Below, piece after piece: positions 1-8,765 of a stretch of DNA of 53,948 nt. Every line of letters starts with the position of its first letter. Within the stretch, counting starts at the first letter, position 1. Source of the stretch: Hyphococcus sp. (GTDB lineage Bacteria; Pseudomonadota; Alphaproteobacteria; Caulobacterales; Parvularculaceae); assembly GCA_021776395.1 (NCBI GenBank), contig JAJFFZ010000187.1:1-53948 (forward strand). Direction: 5' to 3'. Position numbers and translations under genes: made by a program. The notes under the pieces were generated by a model. That model made no database searches. It had not been told where the DNA came from and saw only the letters and a list, made by a program, of their open reading frames with translations.

Positions 1-1130
1 GTCTCGCCGTCGGGCAACTGAATGGTCTGCGAGATAATTTTGTGTGGTGTACGGAAGGCTTCATGAATGTTCCACAATGGGCACGATCCGCCATAGCGCG
101 CAAACGGGAAGACGCCCGCGGAAAACCGCTTAGAGACATTGCCGGCGGCGTCTATGCGCAAGAAGAAAAATGGAACGCCTTCCTTGCCGGGACGCTGCAT
201 CGTCGTCAGGCGGTGACAGACCTGTTCAAAGCTGGCGCCAAAGCGCCGGCTGATCGCCTCAATGTCATACTTCAAGTCGCCCAGTGCGGCATGGAACCGT
301 TCGTATGGGAATATAACTGCACCGGCGGCGTAATTGGCGAGCGCTGCGCGCGCCAGGCGCCGCCCGGCGTCACTGTCGAAGGAGGCCGCGTTCACCGTAT
401 CATCGAGGGCTTTTCCCTGTTCCAGCAGTATCAGTTGCAATACGGCCTGAAACACGCGGCTCGCCTGGTCGAGCGCTTCGGAAATGGCGATTTGCGCGCG
501 GTGTCGGTCATGGCGGCGATAGGCGCCGACCATGATGTCTGCGGGCAAAATCCGCAATGTCAGGGCGTGGCGTTTTTTAAACCGTTCCCTGAGCGCCTCC
601 ATCGGGCCGCCGCCAGTGGCGCTGAGCGCCCGCGCTGTTTCTTCGCCGGCCTCATCGAGCGCTGGAAAATAGTTGCGCGCTGCGGCGATAAATTCGCGCG
701 CCTCTTCGAGCGGGTCAGCGGGGCTGGACCCGCCGGCGGCGCGCGCCTCCATCACCGCCGACTGGCTGGCGCGATAGGATTGATAAAGCGCAGCCACCGC
801 CTCGCCCATGGCCGGGTTGGCGGACAGAAGATCGCGCACATCCTCGCGCCCGACCGACAGCTCAGAGAAAATCGGATCGGCGAGCGCGGCTTCAAGCTGC
901 GCGAAGGTCTCATCCTCGCCGGAGGAAAAAACACTGAGATCGAGTGCGTAAGTTTCCGCCAGGCGCAACAGAAGGTCGGCCGGCAGCGGGCGTTGGTTGC
1001 GCTCAATCAGCGTGATGTAGGAGGCCGAGACCTCCATATCCGCGGCCATCTGCGCCTGGGTAAGGCCGAGCTCGCGGCGGATACGGCGCAACCTTGGGCC
1101 GATAAACAGACGTCTGGATTCAGCAGCCAT
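1..1130 (-). CDS. ScfR/RamB-type XRE transcriptional regulator (3' end missing)
   Basis: The minus strand reads open from the ATG at 1130-1128 to the left edge (about 376 codons, no stop), so the C-terminus lies outside the window. The N-terminus (about residues 10-65) is a Cro/C1-type helix-turn-helix with the run GLTQAQMAADMEVS followed by SASYITLIERNQR. The remainder resembles the ligand domain of short-chain fatty acyl regulators (ScfR, DUF2083), typically about 470 residues in total. Known members (RamB in Corynebacterium, PccR in Rhodobacter) control acetate or propionate genes in response to acyl-CoA. Divergence from isocitrate lyase makes aceA the obvious target and autoregulation likely; both are inference. 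Confidence 0.85.
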   Translation of the reverse strand, partial: MAAESRRLFIGPRLRRIRRELGLTQAQMAADMEVSASYITLIERNQRPLPADLLLRLAETYALDLSVFSSGEDETFAQLEAALADPIFSELSVGREDVRDLLSANPAMGEAVAALYQSYRASQSAVMEARAAGGSSPADPLEEAREFIAAARNYFPALDEAGEETARALSATGGGPMEALRERFKKRHALTLRILPADIMVGAYRRHDRHRAQIAISEALDQASRVFQAVLQLILLEQGKALDDTVNAASFDSDAGRRLARAALANYAAGAVIFPYERFHAALGDLKYDIEAISRRFGASFEQVCHRLTTMQRPGKEGVPFFFLRIDAAGNVSKRFSAGVFPFARYGGSCPLWNIHEAFRTPHKIISQTIQLPDGE

Positions 1131-1197
1131 TTAGGCGGTCTCCACCGGGGTTTAAATATCGTTTCGTACTGGGAACAAACTTTTAACCATAGTGCTA

Positions 1198-1245
1198 TTA
1201 CAGTAGAATATTACAAATATAACAATATTACAATAATCACTGTAA
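1198..1245. promoter_or_regulatory. Repeat-rich operator candidate between scfR-like gene and aceA
   Basis: This A+T-rich block lies in the 204 bp divergent spacer. Two nested patterns are visible. An inverted repeat pairs TTACAGT (1198-1204) with ACTGTAA (1239-1245). A direct repeat AATATTACAA occurs at 1207-1216 and again at 1224-1233, 17 bp apart. Repeated half-sites between a regulator and its presumed target fit an operator. Which protein binds is inference. Confidence 0.5.
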
Positions 1246-1334
1246 ATTTGCCCACGGCATGACCTGTTTGTGATGGTGCGGCGCAGTAAGACGGCGCAGC
1301 ATGGGCTCAGATCAGATTTGAAAAGGGATTAGGT

Positions 1335-2624
1335 ATGTCGGATTTTGAGAAATTGACGCCCTCCGCACCGGCAGGCCGGTTTGACGGGATCGAGCGCAAT
1401 TACGGTGTTGACGAGGTCGCGCGCCTGCGCGGCTCGGTGCAGCTCACCCACACGCTGGCTGAGCGCGGCGCCAACAAACTGTGGGAGCTTTTAAAATCCG
1501 AAGACTATATCAATGCGCTCGGCGCGCTGTCCGGCAATCAGGCGGTGCAGATGGCCAAGGCCGGGCTCAAGGCGATTTATCTTTCCGGCTGGCAGGTGGC
1601 GGGCGATTCCAATATCTCCGCGCAGACCTACCCGGACCAGTCTTTGTACCCCGCAAATTCCGGCCCGGAACTGGCCAAGCGCATCAACAACGCGCTCACC
1701 CGCGCCGACCAGATTGAATTTTCCGAAGGCAATGTCGAGCGGGATTATTTCCTGCCGATCATTGCCGACGCCGAAGCCGGTTTTGGCGGGCCATTAAACT
1801 GCTACGAGATTATGAAGGCCTATATCGAAGCTGGCGCTGCGGGCGTTCACTTTGAGGACCAGCTTGCTTCTGAGAAAAAATGCGGCCATCTCGGCGGTAA
1901 GGTTCTGATCCCAACCAAAGCCCATGAGCGCAATTTGAACGCTGCAAGACTGGCGGCTGATGTCGCCGGCGTGGCCACCGTTCTGGTGGCGCGCACCGAT
2001 GCGGAATCGGCAAAGCTCATCACCTCCGACATTGATGAGCGCGACCACGACTTTATTGACTTTGATCAAGGCCGCACCCCGGAAGGGTTTTACCGCATCA
2101 AAGAAGGCGTCGGCGTAGACCATTGCATCGCCCGCGGCCTCAGCTATGGCAAGAGCGCGGATCTATTATGGTGGGAGACCTCCAAGCCCAATCTCGACGA
2201 CGCCAAGAGGTTCGCTGAGGCGATCCAGAAGAAATATCCCGGCAAGATGATGGCGTATAATTGCTCGCCGTCGTTTAACTGGGAAGCCAATCTCGACAAG
2301 GAAACGATTGCGAAATTCCAGCGCGAGCTTGGCGCGATGGGATATAAATTCCAGTTTGTTACGCTGGCCGGGTTCCATTCGCTCAATTTCGGCATGTTCG
2401 AGCTGGCCCGCGGCTACCGCGAGCGCGGCATGGCGGCGTATTCAGACCTTCAGCAGGCGGAGTTTACGTCTGAGCAACACGGCTATCAGGCGACCCGTCA
2501 CCAGCGCGAGGTTGGCACCGGCTATTTCGATCTCGTCGCCAAAACGCTTTCCGGCGGCCAGGCCTCGACCACGGCCATGGGCGAGTCGACCGAGAATGCG
2601 CAATTTAGATCTGCCGCAGAATAA
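1335..2624 (+). CDS. aceA: Isocitrate lyase
   Basis: Cleaves isocitrate to glyoxylate and succinate, the first step of the glyoxylate shunt needed for growth on acetate, fatty acids or stored PHB. The 429-residue length matches proteobacterial enzymes (about 430). The catalytic signature KKCGH is at residues 181-185 with nucleophile Cys183. The Mg-binding region is in the DAEAGFGG stretch near residue 145. The ATG follows a purine-rich AAAAGGGATTAGG ribosome site. It stands alone, divergent from an ScfR-type regulator, and ends just before an intrinsic terminator. Malate synthase, the partner enzyme, is not in this window. Confidence 0.97.
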   Translation: MSDFEKLTPSAPAGRFDGIERNYGVDEVARLRGSVQLTHTLAERGANKLWELLKSEDYINALGALSGNQAVQMAKAGLKAIYLSGWQVAGDSNISAQTYPDQSLYPANSGPELAKRINNALTRADQIEFSEGNVERDYFLPIIADAEAGFGGPLNCYEIMKAYIEAGAAGVHFEDQLASEKKCGHLGGKVLIPTKAHERNLNAARLAADVAGVATVLVARTDAESAKLITSDIDERDHDFIDFDQGRTPEGFYRIKEGVGVDHCIARGLSYGKSADLLWWETSKPNLDDAKRFAEAIQKKYPGKMMAYNCSPSFNWEANLDKETIAKFQRELGAMGYKFQFVTLAGFHSLNFGMFELARGYRERGMAAYSDLQQAEFTSEQHGYQATRHQREVGTGYFDLVAKTLSGGQASTTAMGESTENAQFRSAAE

Positions 2625-2659
2625 ACGCGCGCCTCCGGCTTGCGTGTTTGGGGAGGAAG

Positions 2660-2693
2660 CGCCGCCGCATGAGTTCTTGCGGCGGCGATTTTT
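2660..2693 (+). terminator. Rho-independent terminator after aceA
   Basis: A perfect 10 bp stem CGCCGCCGCA (2660-2669) pairs with TGCGGCGGCG (2678-2687) around an 8-nt loop, followed by ATTTTTATT. It is 36 bp past the aceA stop and also lies downstream of the convergent Sel1 lipoprotein gene, so it may act on both. Confidence 0.85.
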
Positions 2694-2718
2694 ATTCAGC
2701 TCGGGCTTGAGACTTTTT

Positions 2719-3432
2719 CTACCGGTTTGCGGTCTGTTTCAGATGTCTACCCGGACCATGCTGGCCCTGGCTTTGCGGTTTGCCGGGTTTTTCCGCATTA
2801 GGGTCCCGCGCTGGCGGCGTGAATATCGCCATTTTCACCTCGGCGAAACCGTCGGCGAATGCTGTTGCTTCGGCTTTGGCGTTCTGCGGCAGCGTTGCAT
2901 TGAGATGGTTGAGGACTTTCGGATAGACCGGGGCGAGGCCATAAAGCTCGCGCGTTGCGTTGTCCTTATAGACCAGCGCCCAGCCCATCGCTTCGGCTGG
3001 AACGGCGTCAACATTTTCCGCATAAGGCGATGGCGCGCCGCTCAACACCATGGCGAGGCGCCATTGCGCGCGGGCGTTGCCGGCCCATGCGGCGCGGCGC
3101 AGCCAGAACAGGCCTTCCTGCGTCAACAAAGCGGCTTGCGCGCTGGTCGGTGCGGTCTCCAACAGGCAGGCGCCAAGCTCATATTGCGCAACTTCATAGC
3201 CCTCGCCGAAACCGGCGATCACCCGATAAGTGGGAATGGCCTTTTCGCAACCCTTGTTGGCCTGGATTTTACGGGCATGCGCCAGTAGTCGCTCGGGCTG
3301 GACAATAGACGGGGTGGGCCCATGCGCCTCGCCGGACGACCCGCCAGTGGCGCAGGCGCCGAGCAGCACGGCGGCAAGGGCCGTGGCGAGAATTGTCGCG
3401 GGGAGACGGGTTTTACTGATGGTTGCAGACAA
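2719..3432 (-). CDS. Sel1/TPR-like lipoprotein, function unknown
   Basis: A 237-residue protein with a lipoprotein signal peptide: short positive N-region, hydrophobic core, lipobox LGAC ending at Cys27. It is therefore probably attached to the periplasmic face of a membrane. The middle (about residues 60-150) has alanine-rich helical stretches resembling Sel1-like repeats, with motifs such as QYELGACLL and LRRAAWAGNARAQWRLA. The C-terminus is proline- and basic-rich. Such proteins usually act as protein-protein scaffolds. It is convergent with aceA and not in an obvious operon. No specific role can be assigned. Confidence 0.75.
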   Translation of the reverse strand: MSATISKTRLPATILATALAAVLLGACATGGSSGEAHGPTPSIVQPERLLAHARKIQANKGCEKAIPTYRVIAGFGEGYEVAQYELGACLLETAPTSAQAALLTQEGLFWLRRAAWAGNARAQWRLAMVLSGAPSPYAENVDAVPAEAMGWALVYKDNATRELYGLAPVYPKVLNHLNATLPQNAKAEATAFADGFAEVKMAIFTPPARDPNAEKPGKPQSQGQHGPGRHLKQTANR

Positions 3433-3564
3433 GGCGGTATCCTTCCCAAAATAACGACGCGCCCCCGCATGGCTTTAAACGGTACAGTAATGTCAGTCCG
3501 TCGCCAACGCTTCATGGGCTTTGCGGGCCTTGAATAGCGGTTTCCACCCGCAAAAGCGCGCCCT

Positions 3565-3818
3565 TTCTGGTTGTGCGGCATTGCAAAATTTACAACCTTG
3601 AGAGGGGCGTTGGCCATAGTTCGCGCTGACCGTTTGCGAAGCAAACGCAGCGGCGCGGACAAGTATTTTCCTGTTTGGGGCGCCGCACGTGACAAATTCA
3701 CCGCTGAAGTTGTTTCTTTGGCGCAGGCCTCTGGTAAGCGTGTGTGCTCCACAGGATTCGTCGCACAAAATCGTCAATTGGGGCCCGTGATTGGCTCCCC
3801 CAGCCAATCACCCCAATT
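3565..3818. other. Structured intergenic stretch upstream of yidD
   Basis: The 532 bp gap between the lipoprotein gene (start 3432) and the small ORF at 3965 holds no convincing gene but several stable inverted repeats. GGTTGT (3569-3574) pairs with ACAACC (3592-3597). CGTTTGC-GAA-GCAAACG (3631-3647) has flanks that extend the stem. A perfect 10 bp stem GTGATTGGCT (3787-3796) pairs with AGCCAATCAC (3802-3811) and is extended outward by AATTGGG/CCCAATT. No T-tract follows on either strand, so these are not simple terminators. A long structured leader or a small RNA is possible; the strand is undecided. Confidence 0.35.
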
Positions 3819-3964
3819 AACCAGTGAAAAGTTATCCTCATGGATTCCGGGCGCCCTATAATGTCTTCAATGAAGGTTTTCGAGGTTTGTGACGGGCCGG
3901 CGCGAAGCCATTTCCTTGTCGTGCGCGCCCGATCTACTTATTTCGAACAGGTAAGGAGAAGGCT

Positions 3965-4039
3965 ATGCGTATATTTAAAACGGGTCGGTTGGCTTCATGC
4001 GCGCTTGTCGCCAGTAGCGTCGCGCTGGGGTGGCGATAG
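3965..4039 (+). CDS. Possible 24-residue leader or microprotein
   Basis: A 24-codon ORF (starts MRIFKTGRLASC, ends in a short hydrophobic run and GWR) preceded by the good ribosome site AAGGAGAAGG seven bases before its ATG. It has a basic start and an Ala/Val-rich middle, like the first part of a signal peptide, but it stops at once. The stop is 40 bp before the yidD start. It could be a translated leader of yidD, a tiny membrane peptide, or a remnant of a longer exported protein. The strong Shine-Dalgarno is the only support. Confidence 0.3.
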   Translation: MRIFKTGRLASCALVASSVALGWR

Positions 4040-4079
4040 GCAAATGCAGTCCGTACACACAATAAAACGAGAACGGGAA

Positions 4080-4436
4080 ATGACAGTGCTCGGAAATATC
4101 GCGAAAGCCGCCGCCCTCGGCGCGCTCTGGCTTTATAAGCGCACGCTGTCGCCGGTGCTGTATTTTTTCGGCGCGCGCTGCCGGCATTATCCGAGCTGTT
4201 CGGACTACGCTGTGGAGGCGTTTCACCAGCATTCGCCATGGCGCGCCTTCTGGCTCACGCTTTCGCGGCTGTCGCGCTGTCATCCTTTCGGCAGCCACGG
4301 CATCGACCCGGTCCCGAAGGACCTGAGCGGCGCATGGTGGCAAATCTGGCGCCTCGGCGACTGGGCCTGGACTGAGAGAGGGGCAGACAAACCGCCGAAA
4401 CCGCCCGCGGCGCTTGACGAACCGCCCGGCCTTTGA
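4080..4436 (+). CDS. yidD: Membrane protein insertion efficiency factor YidD
   Basis: A small inner-membrane-associated protein that aids YidC/Sec-dependent membrane protein insertion. The start at 4080 (MTVLGNIAKAAALG) gives 118 residues. The reading frame is open further upstream, but that part does not look like the family. Family hallmarks are RTLSPVLYFFG, the cysteine-rich CRHYPSCSDYA, and SRCHPFGSHGIDPVP. The C-terminal proline-rich tail (about 20 residues) is variable in the family. thrS follows within 50 bp, so the two may be cotranscribed. In many alphaproteobacteria yidD sits beside an IscU-like gene and thrS; here the IscU-like gene is 44 kb away. Confidence 0.93.
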   Translation: MTVLGNIAKAAALGALWLYKRTLSPVLYFFGARCRHYPSCSDYAVEAFHQHSPWRAFWLTLSRLSRCHPFGSHGIDPVPKDLSGAWWQIWRLGDWAWTERGADKPPKPPAALDEPPGL

Positions 4437-4484
4437 GATGGGTCGGGGCTATCTTCGCGCCTGCAAAACATGAGAAAAACCGCC

Positions 4485-6452
4485 ATGGTCGCCATTACCC
4501 TTCCCGACGGATCGCAACGCCAATATGACGGCGCCGTGACGGGAACCGACATCGCAGAATCGATTTCCAAATCGCTGGCGAAAAAAGCTCTGGCGGTGAA
4601 GGTTGATGGCGTGGTGTGCGATCTGTTTGGCGAGATTGCCGAAGATGCGGCGGTGGAAATCATCACCCGCGATCACCCCGATGCGCTCGACATCATTCGC
4701 CACGATACCGCGCATCTATTGGCGCAGGCGGTTCAGGAGTTGTTTCCCGGGACGCAAGTGACGATTGGGCCGAATATCGCCGACGGGTTCTTTTACGATT
4801 TCGCGCGAGAAGAGCCGTTCTCCAGCGATGATTTGGGGAAGATCGAAAAGCGCATGGGCCAGATTGTTGAAGAGGCGCGCCCGACCCGCAAAGAAGTGTG
4901 GGCCCGCGACAAGGCCATCGCGCATTTTGAAGAGATCGGCGAGACGTATAAAGCAGAAATCATCGCCGACCTGCCCGAAGGCGAAGATATCAGCATTTAC
5001 TATCACGGAGATTGGCACGACCTCTGCCGCGGTCCGCACCTGCCCTCAACGAAGCATATCGGCAAAGCCTTCAAGTTGATGAAACTCGCCGGCGCCTATT
5101 GGCGCGGCGATCATCGCAATGCGATGTTGCAACGCATCTACGGCACAGCATGGGCCAGCGAGAAAGAGTTGAAAGCGTATCTTTTGCGTCTGGAGGAGGC
5201 GGAAAAGCGCGACCACAGGAAGCTTGGCCGCGAGATGGATCTGTTTCATTTCCAGGCCGAGGCGCAAGGCTCGGTGTTCTGGCACGCCAATGGCTTTCTC
5301 ATCTGGCGCGCGCTCGAAGCCTATATCCGGCGCCGGCTCGATGCGGACGGCTATGTGGAGGTGAAAACGCCGCAACTTCTCGACGCCAAGCTATGGGAGA
5401 TGTCCGGGCACTGGTCGAAATTCCGCGACGCCATGTTCGTCGTGCCCGATGAAATTCCGTCCATGGACGATGATGCGCCGGTGTTGACGGGCGAGGCTGA
5501 TCTCATGGCGCTCAAGCCCATGAACTGTCCGGCGCATGTGCAGATTTTCAAACAGGGCATCAAATCCTATCGCGATTTGCCGATCCGCATGGCGGAGTTT
5601 GGGTGCTGCCATCGCAATGAGGCCCATGGCGCGCTGCATGGGTTGATGCGTGTGCGTCAGATGACCCAGGATGATGCGCATATTTTTTGCCGTGAAGATC
5701 AGATCATTGAAGAAACCAAGCGGTTCCTCGACCTGTTTAGCCGCGTCTATAAAGATATGGGGCTGACGGACATTGCCTATAAGCTGGCGACCCGGCCGGA
5801 ACAGCGCGCTGGCGATGACGCGACCTGGGACCGCGCCGAAAAAGCGCTCGCCGATTCACTCACCGCCGCCGGGCTTGAATTTGATATCGCCGAAGGCGAG
5901 GGCGCGTTTTATGGGCCGAAGCTTGAGTTTCACCTCACCGACGCAATCGGGCGCACATGGCAGGCCGGCACTTACCAGCTCGACTATATTCTGCCTGAGC
6001 GCCTGGATGCGAGTTATGTTGATGAAACGGGCGCCCGCCAGCGCCCGGTGATGCTTCATCGCGCCGTGTTTGGCACGTTTGAGCGCTTTATCGGCCTGTT
6101 GATTGAACATTACGCCGGCAAACTACCGCTGTGGCTGGCGCCGGTGCAGGTGGTGGTGGCCACGATTACGTCGGAGGCGGATGATTATGCGCGCGAGACG
6201 GCGGCGGCGTTTGCGGCGAAAGGCGTGCGTGTCGCTCTCGATATCCGCAATGAGAAAATCAATTACAAAGTCCGCGAACATTCGCTTGCCAAAATCCCGG
6301 TGATCGCCGTTGTCGGCGCCCGCGAAGCGGAGGAGAAAAAAGTCTCCTTGCGCCGTCTTGGCGAGCGCAACCAGGAAGTTGCCCCGCGCGATGAGGCGAT
6401 CGCGACCCTAACACAGGAAGCTCTGGCGCCGGATATGCGCCAGGCTGAGTAA
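4485..6452 (+). CDS. thrS: Threonine--tRNA ligase
   Basis: Cytoplasmic class II synthetase charging tRNA-Thr. Domain order is an N-terminal TGS fold ([13 protein letters not shown]), an editing domain with [11 protein letters not shown] and the WHDLCRGPH segment, the catalytic core, and a C-terminal anticodon-binding domain. The zinc ligands match E. coli in spacing: Cys348 (MNCPAH), His399 (DDAHIF) and His525 (VMLHRA), equivalent to C334/H385/H511. Start 4485 gives 655 residues with the usual MVAITLPDG beginning. An in-frame ATG at 4470 would add five residues. Neither start has a strong ribosome site. Confidence 0.96.
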   Translation: MVAITLPDGSQRQYDGAVTGTDIAESISKSLAKKALAVKVDGVVCDLFGEIAEDAAVEIITRDHPDALDIIRHDTAHLLAQAVQELFPGTQVTIGPNIADGFFYDFAREEPFSSDDLGKIEKRMGQIVEEARPTRKEVWARDKAIAHFEEIGETYKAEIIADLPEGEDISIYYHGDWHDLCRGPHLPSTKHIGKAFKLMKLAGAYWRGDHRNAMLQRIYGTAWASEKELKAYLLRLEEAEKRDHRKLGREMDLFHFQAEAQGSVFWHANGFLIWRALEAYIRRRLDADGYVEVKTPQLLDAKLWEMSGHWSKFRDAMFVVPDEIPSMDDDAPVLTGEADLMALKPMNCPAHVQIFKQGIKSYRDLPIRMAEFGCCHRNEAHGALHGLMRVRQMTQDDAHIFCREDQIIEETKRFLDLFSRVYKDMGLTDIAYKLATRPEQRAGDDATWDRAEKALADSLTAAGLEFDIAEGEGAFYGPKLEFHLTDAIGRTWQAGTYQLDYILPERLDASYVDETGARQRPVMLHRAVFGTFERFIGLLIEHYAGKLPLWLAPVQVVVATITSEADDYARETAAAFAAKGVRVALDIRNEKINYKVREHSLAKIPVIAVVGAREAEEKKVSLRRLGERNQEVAPRDEAIATLTQEALAPDMRQAE

Positions 6453-6459
6453 CCGCAAC

Positions 6460-7716
6460 ATGCGCCTTAGCCTGCGACAACAGCGAGACCGCATCAGCCT
6501 CTACTTCCTGTTCGGCCTGTTCGTCTTGTTGCCGCTAACGGTGGTGTTCGGCCACAAAGGCGTTGCGCCCTGGCTGCTCCTGGCGAGCCTGCCGGCGTTT
6601 GCGCGCGGCGATTTCTGGCAGTCGGCGTTCGGACAATTGTTTGACCAGCCGGACCTGCGCAATCCTTTCTTTTTCGGCTTTGCGTCCATCATCGGGTTTT
6701 GTGTGTGGATTTTCCTGTCTGGATTCTGGTCGCCGGGCGGTCAGCCCTCGCTGGCTTTTTATGTTTTGGCGCCGGTTCTGGTTGGCGGCAGCGTGGTGTG
6801 GTTCTCGCTGCATCTGTCGCGCCTGTGGAGTTACCGCCTGTCCTACGCCTATGCGATTTCTATCGCCGCCGGCATGGCCGTTTTGCTGTTCGAAGGCATG
6901 AGCGGCGGGTTATTGCGCAGCCTGTTGCCGCCGGATGACCCGTCACCGGAGCGCTCTAAAGACATCATCGCGCTTGGGCGCGGCGTAACGGCGCTGGCGC
7001 CGGCGCTGTTTCCGGCGGCGATCATCGTTTCGCTTATCTGGAACCGCTATGTATCGCTTGGCCTGTTGATGATCGGCGTTGCGGCGGCGTTTTCAAATGA
7101 TGTAACGGCGAATGCTGTTGCAATATCAGCGGGGCTGGTTGCGAGCGTGATTGCATTCAAGGCCCCGAGGCGGACAATTATGTTCACCGGCTGGACGGTA
7201 ATTGTGCTGTTGTTATTGGCGCCGCTTGCCGCTCTGTTGCCGGTGGAGACAATATTTCAGTCGGTCGGCGACGGGCTTCCCTCGTCATGGCTGCACAGGG
7301 TTGCGATCTGGCAATCGGTCGCCGCAAAAATTCCGGGAGGGCTGCCGTTCGGTTATGGCGCAGACTTTGCGCGCGCATGGCAGGAAACTGCGCCGCTCAT
7401 CACTGTGCCGGGCGCCGGCGCGCCGCTCGAATTGATGCCGACGCATCCGCATAATATGTTCTTGCAGATATGGCTTGAGCTGGGTCTGCCTGGCGTTCTT
7501 TCGTTCACCGCTTTCGTTTATTGCGGCATGAAGGTGCTCAAAGACGCCAATCCGCCGGCGGCGGTGCTTGCCGCCATTGTCGGTGCGATTGCCGCGATTG
7601 CGGTCTCGATGGCGGTTGAAGGCAGCCTGTGGCAGGTTTGGCGGCTGGCGGCGATGGCGCTTGCGGGCATGGGTGCGGCGCTGGCCTATTCGCTACAGCA
7701 AAACTGGTCGCGGTAA
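6460..7716 (+). CDS. O-antigen ligase/polymerase-like membrane protein
   Basis: A 418-residue polytopic protein with about ten hydrophobic segments. A large loop before the last segments contains the Wzy_C/WaaL-type signature PHNMFLQIWLELGLPGV (about residues 328-344). Such proteins transfer or polymerise undecaprenyl-linked glycans at the periplasmic face, either O-antigen onto lipid A-core or repeat units onto each other. Sequence alone does not separate ligase from polymerase. It starts 8 bp after thrS and its TAA overlaps the ATG of a GT2 glycosyltransferase, so translational coupling and a shared glycan pathway are likely. Confidence 0.85.
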   Translation: MRLSLRQQRDRISLYFLFGLFVLLPLTVVFGHKGVAPWLLLASLPAFARGDFWQSAFGQLFDQPDLRNPFFFGFASIIGFCVWIFLSGFWSPGGQPSLAFYVLAPVLVGGSVVWFSLHLSRLWSYRLSYAYAISIAAGMAVLLFEGMSGGLLRSLLPPDDPSPERSKDIIALGRGVTALAPALFPAAIIVSLIWNRYVSLGLLMIGVAAAFSNDVTANAVAISAGLVASVIAFKAPRRTIMFTGWTVIVLLLLAPLAALLPVETIFQSVGDGLPSSWLHRVAIWQSVAAKIPGGLPFGYGADFARAWQETAPLITVPGAGAPLELMPTHPHNMFLQIWLELGLPGVLSFTAFVYCGMKVLKDANPPAAVLAAIVGAIAAIAVSMAVEGSLWQVWRLAAMALAGMGAALAYSLQQNWSR

Positions 7717-8750
7717 TGCGTATGGGTTCTAATTCTCAGCCCAGAAAAGGTTTGCCGGCAGCCAGCGCGGGCAGGCGCGATGCATCCGTCACCGATGGCT
7801 CTGCAATCACCGCTATCGTCATCAGCTATTTCACCGGGCCGGTGCTGGCGCGTTCTATCGCATCGCTGCGCGAGCAGACGGAAATCGGTGAAATTATTCT
7901 CATTGATAATGGCAATTTTGCCGGCGCTGTCACTGCCGCCGTGGAAGAAAGCAGCGATGGCGCGCGGGTTCAAATCATATCCGGGCAGGGTAATATTGGT
8001 TTTGCGGCGGCGTGTAATTTAGGCGCAATGGCCGCCAGATATGATTATCTTCTGTTTTTCAACCCCGATGCAGTGATGCCTGCGGGCGGCGCTGAACGCA
8101 TGTTAAAGGATGCGGAAAGCCTTACGCGGCCATGGTTGATGGGCGCTAAACTTGTCGATCCCGACGGAACAGAACAACAAGGCTCACGGCGCGAGACCCT
8201 GACGCCGTGGCGGGCTTTTGTTGAGGCCTCGCGAATTTATAAGCTGGCGCCTCGTCACCCCTATTTTCGCCGCTTTAATCTTCATGCTCAAGAATGTCCG
8301 CAAGATGGCGCGCCGACGCCGACGGTTTCCGGCGCCTGCTTTTGTCTGCATAGGGAAGACTATGCAGCAATAGACGGCATGGATGAACGATATTTTCTTC
8401 ATGTGGAAGATGTTGATTTTTGCCTGCGCTTCGCCAATGCCGGCGGTGCGGTTTATTTCAACCCCAATGTCAGCGTCATTCATTACAAAAGTTCAAGCCG
8501 GGCTAATCCGGTGAAAATTGAGGCGCGAAAAACTGCCGGCGTTATTCGTTATTTCAACACGCATTTCGCAGACGCCTATCCTCGAGCGTTTCTGTGGTTG
8601 GTTGCGGGTCTGTTATGGCTGTCTTTCGGACTTTTAGTTGTTCGCCGGGCAATCGGAAAGCTAATTCGCCTCGCCGGCATTTGCGCCCGCACCGGCATGC
8701 GCGGAATTGCGCGCGCGCGCTCAATATCAGCGCGTCGTTCGTCGCGATAA
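7716..8750 (+). CDS. Family 2 glycosyltransferase, WbbL/rhamnosyltransferase-like
   Basis: A 344-residue GT-A enzyme; the ATG overlaps the preceding stop as TAATG. The reading frame is open further upstream, but that part overlaps the ligase gene. Visible motifs are ITAIVISYF at the nucleotide-binding start, FFNPDAV (Asp118, metal/nucleotide-binding region), SGACFCLHRE, and HVEDVDFCLR with Glu231-Asp232 in the catalytic-base position typical of dTDP-rhamnosyltransferases. A hydrophobic segment near residues 285-310 may anchor it to the inner membrane. It probably adds a sugar to the lipid-linked glycan handled by the upstream ligase-like protein; donor and acceptor are unknown. Confidence 0.88.
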   Translation: MRMGSNSQPRKGLPAASAGRRDASVTDGSAITAIVISYFTGPVLARSIASLREQTEIGEIILIDNGNFAGAVTAAVEESSDGARVQIISGQGNIGFAAACNLGAMAARYDYLLFFNPDAVMPAGGAERMLKDAESLTRPWLMGAKLVDPDGTEQQGSRRETLTPWRAFVEASRIYKLAPRHPYFRRFNLHAQECPQDGAPTPTVSGACFCLHREDYAAIDGMDERYFLHVEDVDFCLRFANAGGAVYFNPNVSVIHYKSSSRANPVKIEARKTAGVIRYFNTHFADAYPRAFLWLVAGLLWLSFGLLVVRRAIGKLIRLAGICARTGMRGIARARSISARRSSR

Positions 8751-8765
8751 CGGGTTTTTGCTTGT

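Noticed and set aside
42-1262. Long plus-strand reading frame over the left edge
   Set aside because: It is antisense to the ScfR-type regulator, whose helix-turn-helix and family pattern read clearly on the minus strand; the plus-strand translation has no recognisable domain.
3493-3807. 104-codon minus-strand frame in the yidD upstream region
   Set aside because: No ribosome site or family pattern; the region is better explained by hairpins.
3831-3840. Possible DnaA box TTATCCTCA
   Set aside because: Single mismatched copy with no cluster and no replication genes nearby.
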